This document shows, piece by piece, positions 44,341 through 53,491 of a stretch of 64,000 nt of DNA (within the stretch, counting starts at the first letter, position 1; the number at the start of each line of letters is the position of its first letter). This DNA comes from Streptomyces avermitilis MA-4680 = NBRC 14893 (GTDB lineage Bacteria; Actinomycetota; Actinomycetes; Streptomycetales; Streptomycetaceae), in the NCBI RefSeq assembly GCF_000009765.2, contig NC_003155.5, positions 8,961,609 through 9,025,608 on the forward strand. The letters are read 5' to 3'. Both the position numbers and the translations under genes were made by a program. Under the pieces are notes generated by a model that saw only the letters and a list, made by a program, of their open reading frames with translations, was not told where the DNA came from and did not search any database.

Positions 44341-45150
44341 TCATGATTCGGGCCTGTTGAGACGTCGCCAGCAGATGAGGCTGCAGGCCAGGGATACGAA
44401 GGCGTCGTGGAGTTCGGTGCGTCGTTCCCAGCGGACGGCGAGTCTTTTGAAGTGGTGGAGCAGGGCGAAGGTCTGCTCGACGACGTAGCGGAGCTTGCCC
44501 AGGCCCTGGATGTTCGGGGCCCCCTTGCGGGAGATGACCGGCAGGATCCGGCGTTTGCGCAGCTCGTCGCGGTTGGCAATTGGAGTCTTAGCCCTTGTCG
44601 CCGAGCAGGGCCTCGGGTCGTTTGCGGGGACGGCCGGGGCGGCCCGCGACGGGCGGGATGCCGTCGACCAGGGCGAGGGTCTGGGTGACGTCGTTGACGT
44701 TTGCCGCGGTCGTGATGACCTTGAGCGGAGTGCCGCGTCCGTCGCAGATCAAGTGGTGTTTGCTGCCCGTCTTCCGCCGGTCGACCGGCGACGGACCAGT
44801 CTCGGAGCCCCCTTTTTCGCGCGGATGTGAGAGCCGTCCACGCAGGCCCTCGACCAGTCGAGGCGGCCGGCCGCGTTCAGTTCGGCCAGCAGGATCCGGT
44901 GTAGCTGGTCGAAGACCCCTGCCTGCTGCCAACGTTCCAGGCGTCGCCAGCAGGTCTGCCCGGAACCGAACCCCAGCTCCAGCGGCAGGAGTTGCCAGGC
45001 TATGTCGTTGTAGAGGACGTACAGGATGCCCTGCAAGCAGTGTCGGTCAGCCACCGGCCGTGGCCCTGGTGACTTCTCGGGCCAGGGTGGCAGCAGCGGC
45101 TCGATCAGTGCCCACAAGTCGTCGTCCACGATCCACGGCCGAGTACTCAC
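44341..45150 (-). pseudogene. IS5-family transposase, nonsense and frameshift
   Basis: Part 1 (45150 downward) opens MSTRPWIVDDDLWALIEPLL and reaches CVDGSHIRAKKG. A -1 shift at AAAAAGGGGG leads to GSETGPSPVDRRKTGSKHHL, as in functional relatives. Then LLGDKG is followed by TAA where a Tyr codon is expected, plus one extra base about 12 nt later. The third frame then continues (LPVISRKGAPNIQGLGKLRYV) to TGA at 44341. The two late lesions make it inactive. Confidence 0.8.
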
Positions 45151-45341
45151 AGCATCACGAACGGCCGAATCGTCACACCGGTCACGCCCGACCAGGACAT
45201 CTCACCAAGATCCTGTTACGAGCTCTATGGGACTGTCGGACGTGGCAATCAACGACATTGATTACCTGGATCTCGACTACTAATTCCGGAGCCCTTTATG
45301 GCGAGCATCAGTTACTGTGATGAGCCGAAGCGCGATAGTTG

Positions 45342-45473
45342 TCACATAGGCGGGATGTTGTCACCGCCCGCGGGGGCTGTGCACATCGTGCCCGGCTTCA
45401 AGCACAGCTCGCCGGTGGCCTCGTCGACACTGAAATACGTGTCGCACACACAAGCGCGCGCCAAAGGGCTCAC
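45342..45473 (-). CDS. Possible 43-residue Cys-rich ORF
   Basis: GTG at 45473 to TGA at 45342. The product has four Cys (ACVCDTYF, ELCLKPGTMC) and strongly biased codons, so it is or was coding; it could be a fragment of a larger phage- or plasmid-type protein. The rest of 45226-45678 shows no other gene. Confidence 0.35.
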   Translation of the reverse strand: MSPLARACVCDTYFSVDEATGELCLKPGTMCTAPAGGDNIPPM

Positions 45474-45678
45474 CCCATCAGGACGATGCGAGCCCGGCCC
45501 AAAACCAGTGGCTATCAGTGAGCGTTTTCAGCGGGGCCACTGATCGTGTGACGGCAATGAGGCTTTTCCAACCTGGTTGCGTGGCACGTCGGTTGGCTGA
45601 GGGCGGCGTTGAGGAAAAGGTGAAGCTCCTGGTAGATGGGTTGTCGACCAAGATCAACCTGCCCGCCCGGAGCTTCAC

Positions 45679-46443
45679 ATGCTTGTCTACCCATCGGGGA
45701 TCGATCTGTCCACCTCGACCCTGCGCTACCTGTCCGACCTGCTGAGAGCCCGGCGGCGTGAGCGCGGCACGCGCTGGCGCCGCCTGACCACGGACCGACA
45801 GGCTCTGCTCGCGCTGGCCCATCTGCGCTGCGGGCACACGTACGCCCAGCTCGCGGCCGGCTTCGGGATCGGGCTGGCCACCGTCTACCGGTACATCGTC
45901 GAGGCGGTTGAGGTCCTGGCCGCCCTTGCCCCCACCCTCCAGCAGGCCATGACTTTCGCCGCCAACAAGGCATTCGTGATCCTGGACGGCACCCTGCTGC
46001 ACATCGACCGCATTGCCGCCGACCGCCCCTACTACTCTGGCAAGCACAAGCGCCACGGTATGAACGTCCAGGTCATCGCCGACGCGTTCGGACGCCTGCT
46101 CTGGGCCTCACCTGCCCTGCCAGGTGCCGTCCACGACATCAAGGCCGCACGCATCCACGGCATCATCGAAGCGCTCACCCAAGCTGGCATCCGGACGTGG
46201 GCCGACAAGGGATATCAGGGAGCTCAGGGGACGATCCGGGTGCCTTACCGGGGCCGCTGGAGCACGCTCCCAGCCGGGAAGCGGGCGGTGAACTCCTCCC
46301 ACGCCAAGATCCGAGCCGTCGGAGAGCAGGCCAACGCCACCCTGAAGAGCTGGCGGCTCCTGCGCAAACTCCGTTGCAGCACCACCCGCATCACCGACAT
46401 CGTCAAGGCCGTCCTGGCCTTGCACCTCGCCACGGCAGCCTGA
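45679..46443 (+). CDS. IS5-superfamily transposase (DDE_Tnp_4 type)
   Basis: This encodes 254 residues. The HTH region RCGHTYAQLAAGFGIGLATVYRY (about 50-72) is followed by the DDE core: VILDGTLLHIDR (about 100-111), WADKGYQGAQG (about 174-184) and HAKIRAVGEQANATLKSW (about 208-225). It is a single intact frame. I could not define the ends of the element: GGCTATCAGTGAGCG near 45510 and the sequence after 46441 are candidates without a clear match. Confidence 0.8.
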   Translation: MLVYPSGIDLSTSTLRYLSDLLRARRRERGTRWRRLTTDRQALLALAHLRCGHTYAQLAAGFGIGLATVYRYIVEAVEVLAALAPTLQQAMTFAANKAFVILDGTLLHIDRIAADRPYYSGKHKRHGMNVQVIADAFGRLLWASPALPGAVHDIKAARIHGIIEALTQAGIRTWADKGYQGAQGTIRVPYRGRWSTLPAGKRAVNSSHAKIRAVGEQANATLKSWRLLRKLRCSTTRITDIVKAVLALHLATAA

Positions 46444-46512
46444 GATCGCTGCGGCCGGAGGCGTGGACAAGGACAGCGCCACCATCAACGACAGCAAGGG
46501 AGACCGCTCACC

Positions 46513-46758
46513 ATGACAGACGTCAGAGTCACCTACGACAAGACCGTCAACGCAGCGTACGTATACCTCACCGAACCGCAGGCTCGCGTGAAGTCCGCGC
46601 GCATGTATCCCTGCGATCCAGTGGACGTCGACGGCATGATCAACCTCGACTTCGACGAGCAGGGCCGCCTCATCGGCATCGAGGTATTGGCGGCTAGTTC
46701 GAAACTGCCCGAGTACCTGCTCCAGTCCGCGGAGCGACTTGACACCGAAGGTGCATGA
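46513..46758 (+). CDS. DUF2283 family protein
   Basis: This encodes 81 residues, with GGGAGACC upstream of the ATG. It matches the DUF2283 pattern: VRVTYDKTVNAAYVYL at the start and INLDFDEQGRLIGIEVLAAS (about 43-62), a small beta-rich fold common next to toxin-antitoxin and mobile genes. Molecular role unknown. It is followed by a toxin-antitoxin-like pair. Confidence 0.75.
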   Translation: MTDVRVTYDKTVNAAYVYLTEPQARVKSARMYPCDPVDVDGMINLDFDEQGRLIGIEVLAASSKLPEYLLQSAERLDTEGA

Positions 46759-46907
46759 CCAGCCGAGCACCACGCTCGCGGCGAACAGGTTGGAAGAAGC
46801 TCACTGACTGACACTCCCACCGGAAGGAGATCACCACATGTCCGTCTCCACGGCCACTCGGCGCACGTACCGTGGCGGTACGACCTGCCGCCGGGAGGAC
46901 TCAGCTG

Positions 46908-47210
46908 ATGAGCGCGCAGCCCGACCACGCACCCGTCACGCCCTACGCCCCCCCCGGGGCTCCGGCCGAACTCCTCGCCCAGCTGCGCGCCGACCGGCGC
47001 GCCGCACAGTGGGTGCCGGTCTTCGAGCGGGAGTGGGCGGCGGCGCTGGAAGAGTCCCGCCGGACGTTCTCCCTCGCCGGGCTGTACGAGGTCGTCCAGG
47101 TCTGGCAGGCCCGCGTCGTCTCCGCCCCAGCGGTCGACGAGTTCCTCGCCTCCGGCCGTGACGAGACCGGGGTCGTGGACCTGGAGGAGATCCGGAGCAG
47201 GCGCCGGTGA
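46908..47210 (+). CDS. Antitoxin-like protein (DUF6247 type)
   Basis: ATG at 46908, 100 residues: a Pro-rich N-terminus, a helical centre (APAELLAQLRADRRAAQWVP, FEREWAAALEESRRTFSLAGL) and a C-terminus ending EEIRSRRR. Its TGA overlaps the GTG of the RelE-like gene (GTGA). The order, size and overlap are those of a type II antitoxin followed by its toxin. Toxin neutralisation is inferred. Confidence 0.6.
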   Translation: MSAQPDHAPVTPYAPPGAPAELLAQLRADRRAAQWVPVFEREWAAALEESRRTFSLAGLYEVVQVWQARVVSAPAVDEFLASGRDETGVVDLEEIRSRRR

Positions 47211-47932
47211 GAGGTCGGCCGTACGCGGTCCGGCTGTCGCCGCCCGCCGCGAAGGTACTCGCCGCACTGCCCGAGCACGCGGAGCAGATGGTCTGGGACG
47301 TCCTGGACGCCGCGGCCGGGAACCCGTGGGGCTTCCCGCAGTGGGACCCCGGCGACCCCGAGGGCGAGGACGTGCGCATCGCGTCCGTCGGCCAGCTGTC
47401 CGTCATCTTCTTCGCGAACCACGCACTCGGGCACATGTCCGTCCTGGACATCGTCTCGGCTGAGTATCCCAACGAGGTTCCGTCCCATTCGGAGCGATGG
47501 TTCATTCCTGATGGCAGGATTTGGCCACTCGAGGGTGTTGGCCAGCGGTCACCATGGATCCACCCCGTGCGGGACCTTCTGCTTGGCCTCTCCCTTCTGA
47601 GCGCAGAACTGTCAGGCACTGAAGATCACGAAGACACCCTCCCGCGGCTGGAAGCGATTGGCTGCGCCGGGCGGCCGCGACCGAAGCCACAACAAACAAC
47701 CGCTCTAAATCCCCTCAGAAGCCGCTGGTCGAGCCGGTCCCTGAGGACGGCGCCGGGTGCTCAGCGACCAGTCGTCGTATCCGCTCCCGCACCTCGCGCG
47801 GAACGTTGTCGAGGCCGCGCAGCACCCGGGCGCGCACGGTGTCCTCTTCGCCGGGCGGCAGGTCTGCTCCGCCGAGCAACAGCTTCAGCACATCGTGAGC
47901 CAGAGAAGTGGCCGGACCTCCTGCTGATGTGA
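47207..47932 (+). CDS. RelE/ParE-like toxin with an aberrant C-terminal extension
   Basis: GTG at 47207. Residues 1-85 are RelE/ParE-like (YAVRLSPPAAKVLAALPEHA, then GQLSVIFFANHALGHMSVLDIV). A normal family member would end near residue 90, but the frame runs to 241 residues through sequence antisense to the end of the NACHT gene. The tail (from about YPNEVPSHSERW) is probably acquired junk after loss of the original stop by rearrangement, so activity is doubtful. Confidence 0.5.
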   Translation: MRGRPYAVRLSPPAAKVLAALPEHAEQMVWDVLDAAAGNPWGFPQWDPGDPEGEDVRIASVGQLSVIFFANHALGHMSVLDIVSAEYPNEVPSHSERWFIPDGRIWPLEGVGQRSPWIHPVRDLLLGLSLLSAELSGTEDHEDTLPRLEAIGCAGRPRPKPQQTTALNPLRSRWSSRSLRTAPGAQRPVVVSAPAPRAERCRGRAAPGRARCPLRRAAGLLRRATASAHREPEKWPDLLLM

Positions 47933-50699
47933 GGAACGTGGTGACGGACGGTCCGAGCCATGTGAAGACCGGGTCCATGACATGCCGTACGACACCGTCG
48001 TTCGTGCCGCCGGACACGTCCAACTTGTGCTGCACTTCCTCCCAATACGTACGCGACCAGCCCGGGCCGTCGTTGCCCCGGGGGTAGCGGTACAGCCAGT
48101 TCATGTCCAGCGGGTCCGGCGATTCCACTGCGCCGGACTGCAGGATGATTTCCAGTTCCCTGCCCTGATCGGACCAGGTGCGGCGGGCCGAGAGGGACAC
48201 GGCGAAGTCGGTCCACTGCTCCTCGTCGAACGAGGCCCGCCACAGCAGAACATGGCGGTGCCAGGCACTGGCATGGTCGTTCCAGGACGGGAACAGCTCG
48301 CCCGCGCTGACACGGCCCTTCAAGAGCAGGATCACCAGGACCAGGTTGGCGCCGTAGATGCCGTGACGGGCCGAAGTCCGCAGTCCCGGGGAAGCGGGAA
48401 AGCGGGTGGGCCGGTAGGCAGGATGGGGCTCGTGCGTGCGTTGGCCGTGCTGCTCGAGTACGCCGATGAGGAGACGTGCTAGCTGGTCGCGCTCGGCAGC
48501 GGGGATCCGGCGCACCATCGATCCGGCGAATCGCAGCATCTGGCGGGAGGACAGTGGCGCGTACGAGAGCAGGGTGTAGGCGAGGTCGTCGTCGACGCTG
48601 CTCTTAGCTGCGGACAGGGAAGGGCGGTGCGTCAGAAGGCTGGTGAGCACGTGCAGGGCGAGCCGTACGACCAAGTACTCACCGAAAGTGGCGTGCAGAA
48701 ACTCGTACGTGGCCAGTGCGCGCCCGTCGCGCACAGACTGGGCACGCTGCACGAAGAAGAAGCGGCCGAGAGCCACTTCGGCGGCACCGAGCGGCGTTCG
48801 AAACCCGGAGGCCTCCGCGGATGCCCTGCCCAGGAGCGCCGTCAGGTCCTCGTCGAGTTCGGCGGCCGACACCCACTGGCGGCGGCGGTTGTGCAGAGCG
48901 AAGGCGACCAGGGACAGCCGTTGCAGTTCTCGTTCGCCGCGGGCCCGCGTCTCGTCGTCCGGTGCGGCAGGGGCGGGGCCGTCCTTGTCGATTTCGCGGC
49001 GGGCGAAGGCGGTGAGCAGTTCCTCGTACAGCTCGGCCTGGTCAAAAGGGCCGTCGCTGTCGCGGCGCAGAGCGTTGTCGGCGGCGTCGTATAGTGCCAG
49101 CATCGTCAGCAGCAGTGGTTGCTCAGCGAGCGCTAAGTGTCGCTCGACGGCCTCCCAGCTCAGCGGGCGCAGCCCGCGGGCTGCGAAGCTGTCGGCATTG
49201 GCCTCGTTCCACACTGCGAGCCAGCTGCGGATCTGCTCGGGTCGGAACGGCTCCAGGCGCAGGGCGACGAGGCCCTCTGGGTAGCGGGCCCGGTCGGCGA
49301 CGGCGATGCGGCTGGTGACGAGGGCACGGATGGGCCGGCCCTGTTCCGCCTCGCGTTGCTGGAAGCGGGCGACGCGGGTAAGGAAGTCACTGTGGTGGAC
49401 CCCGGTGGTCTGCAGCAATTCGTCGAACCCGTCGAGGAGCAGGACGGGAACGGCAGTGCCGGCCGAGCGGACCAGCTCCGGCCACGACGCCCGCTCTCCG
49501 GTCGCAGTGCGCACCGCCTGCTCGATTTGGGTCTGGAGGTCGTCCTCGGCATGTACGTCCCGCAGCGGCACGCGCACGGGCAGGAAGCCGGCAGAGGGCA
49601 GTCGGGCGGCAAGGACTCGCGTCAGGACAGACTTTCCCGCGCCTGGCTGCCCGAGCACGAGGAGGGGCGCATCGGCCGGCCCAGCGAACGTCAGCGTTCC
49701 GGCGAGGTAGCCAGTGAGGTCCCGGCGGACTTGGGCCTCCTCCCACCAGGACTCGGTAGCCGGCCCGTTCGATCCGGACACCTCACGGACCCGGAAGTCC
49801 GGGTCGAGGTACATCTCCCGCAGCGTCGGTACACGGATGCCTTCCGGGCCGGACGAGGCGTCCAGGACGGTGCGGGTCAGCATGGCCTCGGACGAGCGGG
49901 CCAGAGCCGCCGCGACGTCCACGGGGGGACGGACTGTGCGGGCCAGGCCGGCAAGCAGCTCGCTGATCCCCCCGAGGGAGCGGCGCACCTCGGCCCGGGT
50001 CGCCCGGTGCTCGATCTGGGTCGTCCAGAACCCGAACTCCGGTGCCTCTTGGGCCAGCTGGGCATACAGGGACTCGTACTGCCGGACTGCCTCGCGGGGC
50101 AGCTCGGTACGGATAATCCGCCGGGCCTCGCCCCGGGATGTCTCCGTCTGCGTGTTCCAGACGCGGAGTCCCTCGACGAAGTCTAGAAACCTCGTCGACA
50201 GGCCCTCGTACCAGCGCTGCAGCTCGTCCGTGACCACCTCGAAGGGCCGGTGGGGCGCGGGGCTCGGCGCGTCGGAGGCGGCGAGCGAGCGGGCGAACGC
50301 GGCGCCGCGCTCCGCCACGTGCGGCGCGCCCGCGAGGGCGAGCTGTTCGTGGCGGGTCAGCTCCAAGTCCTCGAGGTGAACGGGCAGATGCTGTGCCTCC
50401 AGGGCCTGGAACCAGGCGAGGACGACGATCACGGTGTGGGCGGCGTGCAGCAGCTCGGTGCGCTCGGCACGGCCGTCCGCCAGGCCCAGGCGCCGCCCGA
50501 TACCCCGCACGGCGCCACGGCCGAGCGTCAGCACGCTGCCCCGGGCGTCGGCGATCCGCACGAGCCCGTCAGCGACTCCGCCCGTCGCGATGTTTAGCAC
50601 TCCACCGAGCGCCCGGTCCAGCGCGGCAACGGCGGGCGGGTCGCTACCCAGCAGCGCCAACGCGTCCGAAAACGACAGCAGCCTACGTGCCCCCACCAC
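47715..50699 (-). CDS. NACHT-domain STAND NTPase, candidate anti-phage protein
   Basis: I start at GTG 50699 (VVGARRLLSFSDALALLG), giving about 994 residues. Residues 1-120 form a helical N-terminal domain typical of actinobacterial NACHT proteins. The NTPase shows Walker A GQPGAGKS (350-357), Walker B VLLLDGFDEL (419-428) and sensor-like ALVTSRIAVADRARYP. The C-terminal ~400 residues are helical with no clear LRR or effector. Bacterial NACHT proteins include phage-sensing defence ATPases. A truncated tcmP gene lies directly upstream, suggesting a partly lost defence operon. Confidence 0.75.
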   Translation of the reverse strand: MVGARRLLSFSDALALLGSDPPAVAALDRALGGVLNIATGGVADGLVRIADARGSVLTLGRGAVRGIGRRLGLADGRAERTELLHAAHTVIVVLAWFQALEAQHLPVHLEDLELTRHEQLALAGAPHVAERGAAFARSLAASDAPSPAPHRPFEVVTDELQRWYEGLSTRFLDFVEGLRVWNTQTETSRGEARRIIRTELPREAVRQYESLYAQLAQEAPEFGFWTTQIEHRATRAEVRRSLGGISELLAGLARTVRPPVDVAAALARSSEAMLTRTVLDASSGPEGIRVPTLREMYLDPDFRVREVSGSNGPATESWWEEAQVRRDLTGYLAGTLTFAGPADAPLLVLGQPGAGKSVLTRVLAARLPSAGFLPVRVPLRDVHAEDDLQTQIEQAVRTATGERASWPELVRSAGTAVPVLLLDGFDELLQTTGVHHSDFLTRVARFQQREAEQGRPIRALVTSRIAVADRARYPEGLVALRLEPFRPEQIRSWLAVWNEANADSFAARGLRPLSWEAVERHLALAEQPLLLTMLALYDAADNALRRDSDGPFDQAELYEELLTAFARREIDKDGPAPAAPDDETRARGERELQRLSLVAFALHNRRRQWVSAAELDEDLTALLGRASAEASGFRTPLGAAEVALGRFFFVQRAQSVRDGRALATYEFLHATFGEYLVVRLALHVLTSLLTHRPSLSAAKSSVDDDLAYTLLSYAPLSSRQMLRFAGSMVRRIPAAERDQLARLLIGVLEQHGQRTHEPHPAYRPTRFPASPGLRTSARHGIYGANLVLVILLLKGRVSAGELFPSWNDHASAWHRHVLLWRASFDEEQWTDFAVSLSARRTWSDQGRELEIILQSGAVESPDPLDMNWLYRYPRGNDGPGWSRTYWEEVQHKLDVSGGTNDGVVRHVMDPVFTWLGPSVTTFLTSAGGPATSLAHDVLKLLLGGADLPPGEEDTVRARVLRGLDNVPREVRERIRRLVAEHPAPSSGTGSTSGF

Positions 50700-50734
50700 G
50701 CCCCCATGGTCCGCGCGTCGGTTGCGATGGTCTT

Positions 50735-51100
50735 TCAACACACTTTGGCACGTCGGCCCGGTGGGACGCTGATGTTCAGCTGCGGCGAGCGGGGCAGTTT
50801 GGCGAATTGCCGCTGGAGCTCCTCCACCCGGTCGGGGCGCTCTTCGAGACAGACCAGGTTGAGCCGGCCGAAGTTCCGGTATGCGGTGTGCTCGAGGAAG
50901 GTCTTGGCGACCACGATGGGGGAGCCGGGCGGGCCGTCGGTGTAGATGCCCGGGCCGGCGAAGGCGTCCACGATGGTGGCCTCGGGGAACTTCTGGAGGA
51001 TCTTGCCCATCCAGCACTGCAGGTAGTGCCGGTACACGAGGTGCTTGACCTGCGTGTGCGGATCGCTCTCCCTCCCCCTGACACCACAACGATCGGGCAC
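50735..51100 (-). pseudogene. Truncated tcmP (three-Cys-motif partner protein)
   Basis: The N-terminal ~100 residues look right for TcmP: PHTQVKHLVYRHYLQCW, IVDAFAGPGIYTDGPPGSP and NLVCLEERPDRVEELQ. Full-length members have about 350-400 residues; here the frame ends after 121, with unrelated final residues (VPPGRRAKVC), and the rest of the gene is absent. A deletion between tcmP and the NACHT gene is the simplest explanation. TcmP occurs in defence-linked gene pairs whose chemistry is not settled. Confidence 0.65.
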
Positions 51101-51285
51101 CCAGCGTCACCGCTGTGGGACTCGTTGTCTATAACACCAACTCGGCCATCTTCATCAGGCACGGCTGACCCACGCGTCACACGGCTTCCGGCCGTGCGGC
51201 AGGAGAGACAAGGGAGAGTGATCCTGGTTCCGGCCCTACTCCGTTCGAGTGGCCCTCAATCCGCCCCGTTGCCAGACCCGCAAGT

Positions 51286-51350
51286 CGCTGTCCGCTCGTG
51301 TGGGAGGGGCCCCGACACGGCCGGGGCCCCTCCCACACGAGCGGACAGCG
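51286..51350 (-). terminator. 28-bp perfect inverted repeat (hairpin)
   Basis: Arms 51286-51313 and 51323-51350 are perfectly complementary around a 9-nt loop, ending 11 bp before the stop side of the lectin gene. It is the longest perfect stem in the window. It is a likely terminator for the lectin gene, possibly acting in both directions. Confidence 0.75.
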
Positions 51351-51360
51351 CCGCCGACCG

Positions 51361-51798
51361 TCAGTACCAGTGCTGGTACTTGCTGTCGTTGCACTTCACC
51401 AGCCGAACCCCCCGGGAGCTGCCATCCAGGCAGGTACCCAGCACCGCGTTGTGCAGCTCATCTCCGCGCCACACCCACGCCTGGTACCGGCTGCCGTTGC
51501 ACTTCACCAGGCGCAGCCCCCGGGAGCTGCCGTCCAGGCACGTGAGGGTGGCCACGTTCCGGAAGGAGTAGTCCTCGGGCGAGGCCTGCCACCTCTGGTA
51601 CTTGCTGTCGTTGCACTTCAGCAGGCGGATGCCCCGCGAGCTGCCATCCAGACACTTGAGCGTCGCCTCGTTCTGCAGATCGCCCGGCGACAGCCAGTCG
51701 TCGGTCGCTGTTGCCGGGCTTGCCGCGATGCCGAGCGTGGCGGCGGCTGCGGCCGCCGCCACGAGGAGCCGGGCGCCGCGGGTGACGGAGCGGAACAT
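51361..51798 (-). CDS. Secreted ricin-type (RICIN) lectin-like protein
   Basis: ATG at 51798 with GGAGGAAG upstream, 145 residues. The signal peptide runs through ARLLVAAAAAAATLGIAASP, with probable cleavage after ATA (about 32). Three repeats of about 40 residues follow, each with CLDGSSRG, a KCN turn and a YQxW-type motif (the last reads KYQHWY), i.e. one beta-trefoil with three subdomains. Two Cys per repeat suggest disulfides. It is probably a sugar- or surface-binding extracellular protein. Confidence 0.85.
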   Translation of the reverse strand: MFRSVTRGARLLVAAAAAAATLGIAASPATATDDWLSPGDLQNEATLKCLDGSSRGIRLLKCNDSKYQRWQASPEDYSFRNVATLTCLDGSSRGLRLVKCNGSRYQAWVWRGDELHNAVLGTCLDGSSRGVRLVKCNDSKYQHWY

Positions 51799-52077
51799 GG
51801 AGCACTTCCTCCAGGGGTGTGGCAGGTAGGCCAACGTCGAGACGGCGGCCCTTTCCCCAGCGTCCTCCCCGTGTCCCTGCCCGCCGAAGTGTCCCCGGGG
51901 GAGCCGCCGGTTGCACGGGCACCGCCCGCACGCCCCTGCGCGTACATAGCGCCCCCCACCGCAGAGGCCATCGGCACCATCACCATCACTGCGCGTCTCC
52001 CCTTTGGAACCCGCAAGCAACTGCAGGACCTCACGCCGTTCTTCGCGTCCGAGCGGGCGCGGGCCAAGACGCTTTCC

Positions 52078-52608
52078 ATGGCCTCAACCGCAGGATTGAA
52101 CCAAAGGGAGGCCGCCGCCCGCCGATCCTTGTGGCACCGGGAAAAACAACAACTGCGCCGTGCAGGCCGGCTGACGGACAGCATCCAAGCCCTCGTCACC
52201 GGAGCTGTCACCCAGGAGGTCATCAAGCGTGGGTGGAAGCGCACCTGGCCCGACATCCCGCACCAGGCATACGGGCGGTGGCCCGGTTCCCCGGAGGGAG
52301 CATGGCCCGAGGCGCTGACGGTCGACCTGCCCGCCGACCTCGTGCAGGCAGTCCGCGCCGCATGCTGGCACACTTGCAGGAAGGAGATCGGCCTGCTGTA
52401 CGGATGGCGCGAACGGCACCCCGACGCCAGGCCCCGCTGCCCCACGCGACCCGGATGCGACGCCGCCGCCCTCGCCGAATACCAGGAACTCGCAGCGAAG
52501 GTCATCACACCCGGCGAGGTCTGGCGCGCCGCCGTTGCACGCGGCATCCACGATGCGAGCCCCAGGGATTCGCCTGCCCGTGAACGCCGCCGCAGGCATC
52601 GTCATTGA
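52078..52608 (+). CDS. Hypothetical protein
   Basis: ATG at 52078 is a tentative start; the frame is open upstream. It gives 176 residues: basic helical N-terminus (NQREAAARRSLWHREKQQLR), WPDIPHQAYGRWPGSPEGAWP in the centre, and CWHTCRKEIGLLYGWRERHP with CPTRPGCDA after, so four Cys may bind zinc. The end is RRRRHRH. No family is recognised. The codon bias supports this strand over the opposite one. Confidence 0.45.
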   Translation: MASTAGLNQREAAARRSLWHREKQQLRRAGRLTDSIQALVTGAVTQEVIKRGWKRTWPDIPHQAYGRWPGSPEGAWPEALTVDLPADLVQAVRAACWHTCRKEIGLLYGWRERHPDARPRCPTRPGCDAAALAEYQELAAKVITPGEVWRAAVARGIHDASPRDSPARERRRRHRH

Positions 52609-52619
52609 TCACTTAGCCG

Positions 52620-53327
52620 ACGCTTCCGAGATCGGAAGGCGGCGGTCTCGGGCGCGGTCAACGGCCGCGCCCGCTCCACCCCCACAACTCGGTCCGCAGC
52701 GGGGCGGCGCCGCCAGCTGCCCTCGGAGGTGCACTCGTTGGCGTACAGCACGGTGCCGTCGCGCCGTACGACGGTGACCCGGTCGGAGCTGCTCGGACTC
52801 GATCACGGGCAGCGTGGACACCAGGCCCTGCGCGCAGGTGCCGTGGTTCTCTCCCACGACACGTACCGGCCCCCCGCCGCCGGCGGCTTGGGTGAGGAAG
52901 CGGTCCGCGATGCCGAGCTGTCTCAGGGCTTCCGCGGTGACCAGCCGACTACCTCGATCCGGTGGCCGGCCGCGCGGTAGGCGTGGGAGGAGGCGCGGAA
53001 GTCGTCGGGGTCGGCGAGCGCGGACTCCACCACGGCGTCGAAGCGCCGGTCGCGGACGTGGGCTTCGACGGCGGCCTTCAACGCGCGGTGTCGGGGCGGA
53101 CCAGGGTTCCGGCCGTACGGACGTTGGCGGCCAGGAGGCTCGGGTAGTGCCGGTGCGCGGGCTTGTACAGGTCGCGGCCGACCCGCACGCAGCCGCCGCG
53201 GCGGTCCAGGACGGCCTGCACGAGGTCGGCGACCTGCGTCTTTCCGGCACTGGGCGACGGCGCTCTGTGTCGCGGTCGGGAGGATCACCCGGTGCAGCAC
53301 GTCGGAGCTCTCTTGTTCAGACAGCAT
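52620..53327 (-). pseudogene. Zeta-toxin family pseudogene
   Basis: ATG at 53327 opens MLSEQESSDVLHRVILPTAT as in Streptomyces zeta-toxin homologues. Then the strand-loop before Walker A is missing: the sequence jumps from SAVAQ to CCGGAAAGACG, which in another frame reads GKTQVADLVQAVLDRRGG. Further frame changes connect AAVEAHVRDRRFDAVVESAL to TEALRQLGIADRFLTQ and the C-terminus. A deletion at the P-loop plus several frameshifts destroys any kinase activity. No epsilon antitoxin is visible. Confidence 0.75.
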
Positions 53328-53491
53328 GATGAAGCCGGTGTTCCTTTCTGCCACCGTTCGGCCGCGTGGGCGGACATGCTCTCCAGCAGACGGTCGGCTT
53401 GAGGGCTGCATCCCAGGAGGCAGCTCACGATCCAGCGGGGGCACCCGTGGTGCCCCCGCCTCGCATTGGGTCTACAGCTCAGGAAGTGGGA

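Larger units (their letters stand above)
43461..45225. mobile_element. IS5-like transposon carrying a SUKH-family passenger gene
   Basis: The 25-nt ends (43461-43485 and the complement of 45201-45225) match at 23 positions, both beginning GAGCTCGTAACA. Between them lie one SMI1/KNR4-like gene and a degraded transposase gene, converging with a 4-bp gap. No target duplication is certain (TAA left, TAT right). The boundaries rest on the inverted repeats. Confidence 0.6.

Noticed and set aside
44588..44932. The middle frame of the IS5-like transposase as a separate gene
   Set aside because: It is the -1 frame continuation of the transposase started at 45150, ending at a nonsense codon.
52084..52605. 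A minus-strand frame opposite the hypothetical gene at 52078-52608
   Set aside because: Codon bias and compositional pattern are better on the plus strand; the minus frame lacks an RBS.
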